Below, in pieces: positions 5,361-5,820 of a DNA stretch of 5,820 bases (positions are counted from its first letter, which is position 1; each line of letters begins with the position of its first letter). The position numbers were made by a program, and so were the translations under genes. The stretch is from Candidatus Aminicenantota bacterium (lineage in GTDB: Bacteria > Acidobacteriota > UBA6911 > RPQK01 > JAJDTT01). The stretch spans positions 1 to 5,820 of the forward strand of contig JAPOYZ010000506.1 in the NCBI GenBank assembly GCA_026706325.1, given 5' to 3'. The notes below the pieces were generated by a model, which saw only the letters and a program-made list of their open reading frames with translations, ran no database searches and was not told where the DNA came from.

Positions 5361-5423
5361 CTGAGGGTGAGGAGTGTCTTCCCCTTCTCACGCCGGCTTC
5401 GGGCCGGCGGCACTCCTTCTCAG
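5361..5423. terminator. Nested inverted repeat between convergent genes, possible bidirectional terminator
   Basis: CTGAG (5361-5365) pairs with CTCAG (5419-5423), GGAGTG (5371-5376) with CACTCC (5411-5416), and CGCCGGC (5391-5397) with GCCGGCG (5403-5409) around a TTCGG loop. This forms a three-tier stem with an internal bulge. It sits right where the DUF488 operon and the convergent methyltransferase gene end, and covers the last codons of the latter. CCTTCTCA also occurs twice in direct orientation (5383-5390 and 5415-5422). There is no clear U-tract on either side, so intrinsic termination is uncertain; it may instead be a 3'-end stabilising structure or a small repeat element. Confidence 0.45.
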
Positions 5424-5820
5424 GTGAAGGCACCAGGTGATGGGGGCCAGGGGCGGAAGATCGGTTCGTCCTTCCAGATACTTGCGGTGGTGATCCGTCG
5501 GCGAGTCGTTGCCGACGATCTCCCAATGGTTGCGCGGGTTCAGGATGGCGCCCACGCGGGCCGGATCGAAACGCGAAATCATGGGCTCGCCCCGTTTCTC
5601 CACGAACGCCATCAGCCGGGAAAAGAGATCGCGGTCTTCCGGCGGCACGCACTCGGCCGCGATCAGGTAGTCGAAGACGATCTCCGACCCCGAACTTGCG
5701 ATCTCCGCCAACCGATCCAGATTCTCGAGAATGGAGTCCCGGGTGAGGTAGTAGGTGACTCCCATCCAGTTGAAGAAGGAGCGTGCGCCGAGATCAAACC
5801 CGGCGGCAGTGAGCGAGCTT
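5388..5820 (-). CDS. Class I SAM-dependent methyltransferase, LCM/TIGR00027-type (5' partial)
   Basis: The minus-strand frame is open from the window edge to TGA at 5390-5388, giving about 143 visible residues. The internal ATG at 5765 is not the start, because the family block 'AGFDLGARSFFNWMGVTYYLTRDSI' runs across it. The visible part is the C-terminal half of a leucine-carboxyl-methyltransferase-like (PPM1/LCM, TIGR00027) enzyme: 'FFNWMGVTYYLTRDSILENL', then 'SGSEIVFDYL', then 'GEPMISRFDPARVGAIL', then 'HHRKYLEGRTDLPPLAPITWCLHLRR'. The SAM-binding glycine motif should lie upstream, outside the window. Substrates of this bacterial family are mostly unknown; some members act in secondary metabolism. 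The last residues (AAGPKPA) are encoded by the inverted repeat at 5391-5409 and may be a recent, non-conserved tail. The gene converges on the DUF488 cassette and probably is not part of it. Confidence 0.8.
   Translation of the reverse strand, partial: SSLTAAGFDLGARSFFNWMGVTYYLTRDSILENLDRLAEIASSGSEIVFDYLIAAECVPPEDRDLFSRLMAFVEKRGEPMISRFDPARVGAILNPRNHWEIVGNDSPTDHHRKYLEGRTDLPPLAPITWCLHLRRSAAGPKPA

Noticed and set aside
1..5820. CRISPR array, tRNA, rRNA, transposase or integrase
   Set aside because: No regularly spaced repeats, cloverleaf, rRNA-like stretch or transposase/integrase motif was seen on either strand, so mobility of the island is not directly shown.

Overview
The window is chromosomal DNA from a high-GC bacterium. 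Its genes have Shine-Dalgarno-type starts, short gaps and stop/start overlaps. I cannot name the genus from sequence alone. Hand counts on sampled stretches give about 75% GC in the first gene (241-300), about 29% in an intergenic block (1651-1720) and about 42% at the start of the last gene of the central cassette (4921-4980). This suggests an ordinary host gene, then a region of gene turnover, then an acquired cassette.

Layout. (1) 66-1376 (+) is a complete NAD(P)-dependent dehydrogenase of the 'predicted homoserine dehydrogenase with SAF domain' type. (2) 1377-1734 has no intact gene but holds a decayed vapBC toxin-antitoxin locus on the minus strand. The vapB antitoxin keeps only its C-terminus. 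The VapC toxin has lost its whole middle, so its first ~19 codons run straight into its last ~13 codons out of frame. (3) 1735-2112 (+) encodes an XRE-type helix-turn-helix repressor behind a 20-bp palindrome. In the next frame (about 2090-2248) lies the C-terminal end of an S24/LexA-type peptidase domain, so this gene looks like a phage- or SOS-type repressor that lost its cleavage domain by deletion plus frameshift. (4) 2346-5359 (+) is a tight four-gene cassette: a Schlafen/AlbA_2-type protein with a GHKL-like ATPase end, a dual-OB-domain protein, and two different DUF488 proteins, the last two overlapping by ATGA. (5) 5388-5820 (-) is the 3' part of an LCM/TIGR00027-type SAM-dependent methyltransferase that runs off the window, convergent with the cassette. 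A nested inverted repeat lies where the two transcripts meet.

How the genes may work together. The cassette is the most interesting part. An AlbA_2/Schlafen-like nucleic-acid-binding or nuclease module with an ATPase-like domain, a nucleic-acid-binding-like dual-OB protein, and two DUF488 proteins sharing a Cys-x-Glu...Cys-His-Arg motif look like one co-transcribed nucleic-acid-processing unit, possibly for defence or modified-base handling. That function is inference. It lies beside remnants of a toxin-antitoxin locus and a phage-type repressor, as expected of an accessory island. The dehydrogenase and methyltransferase look like unrelated flanking genes.
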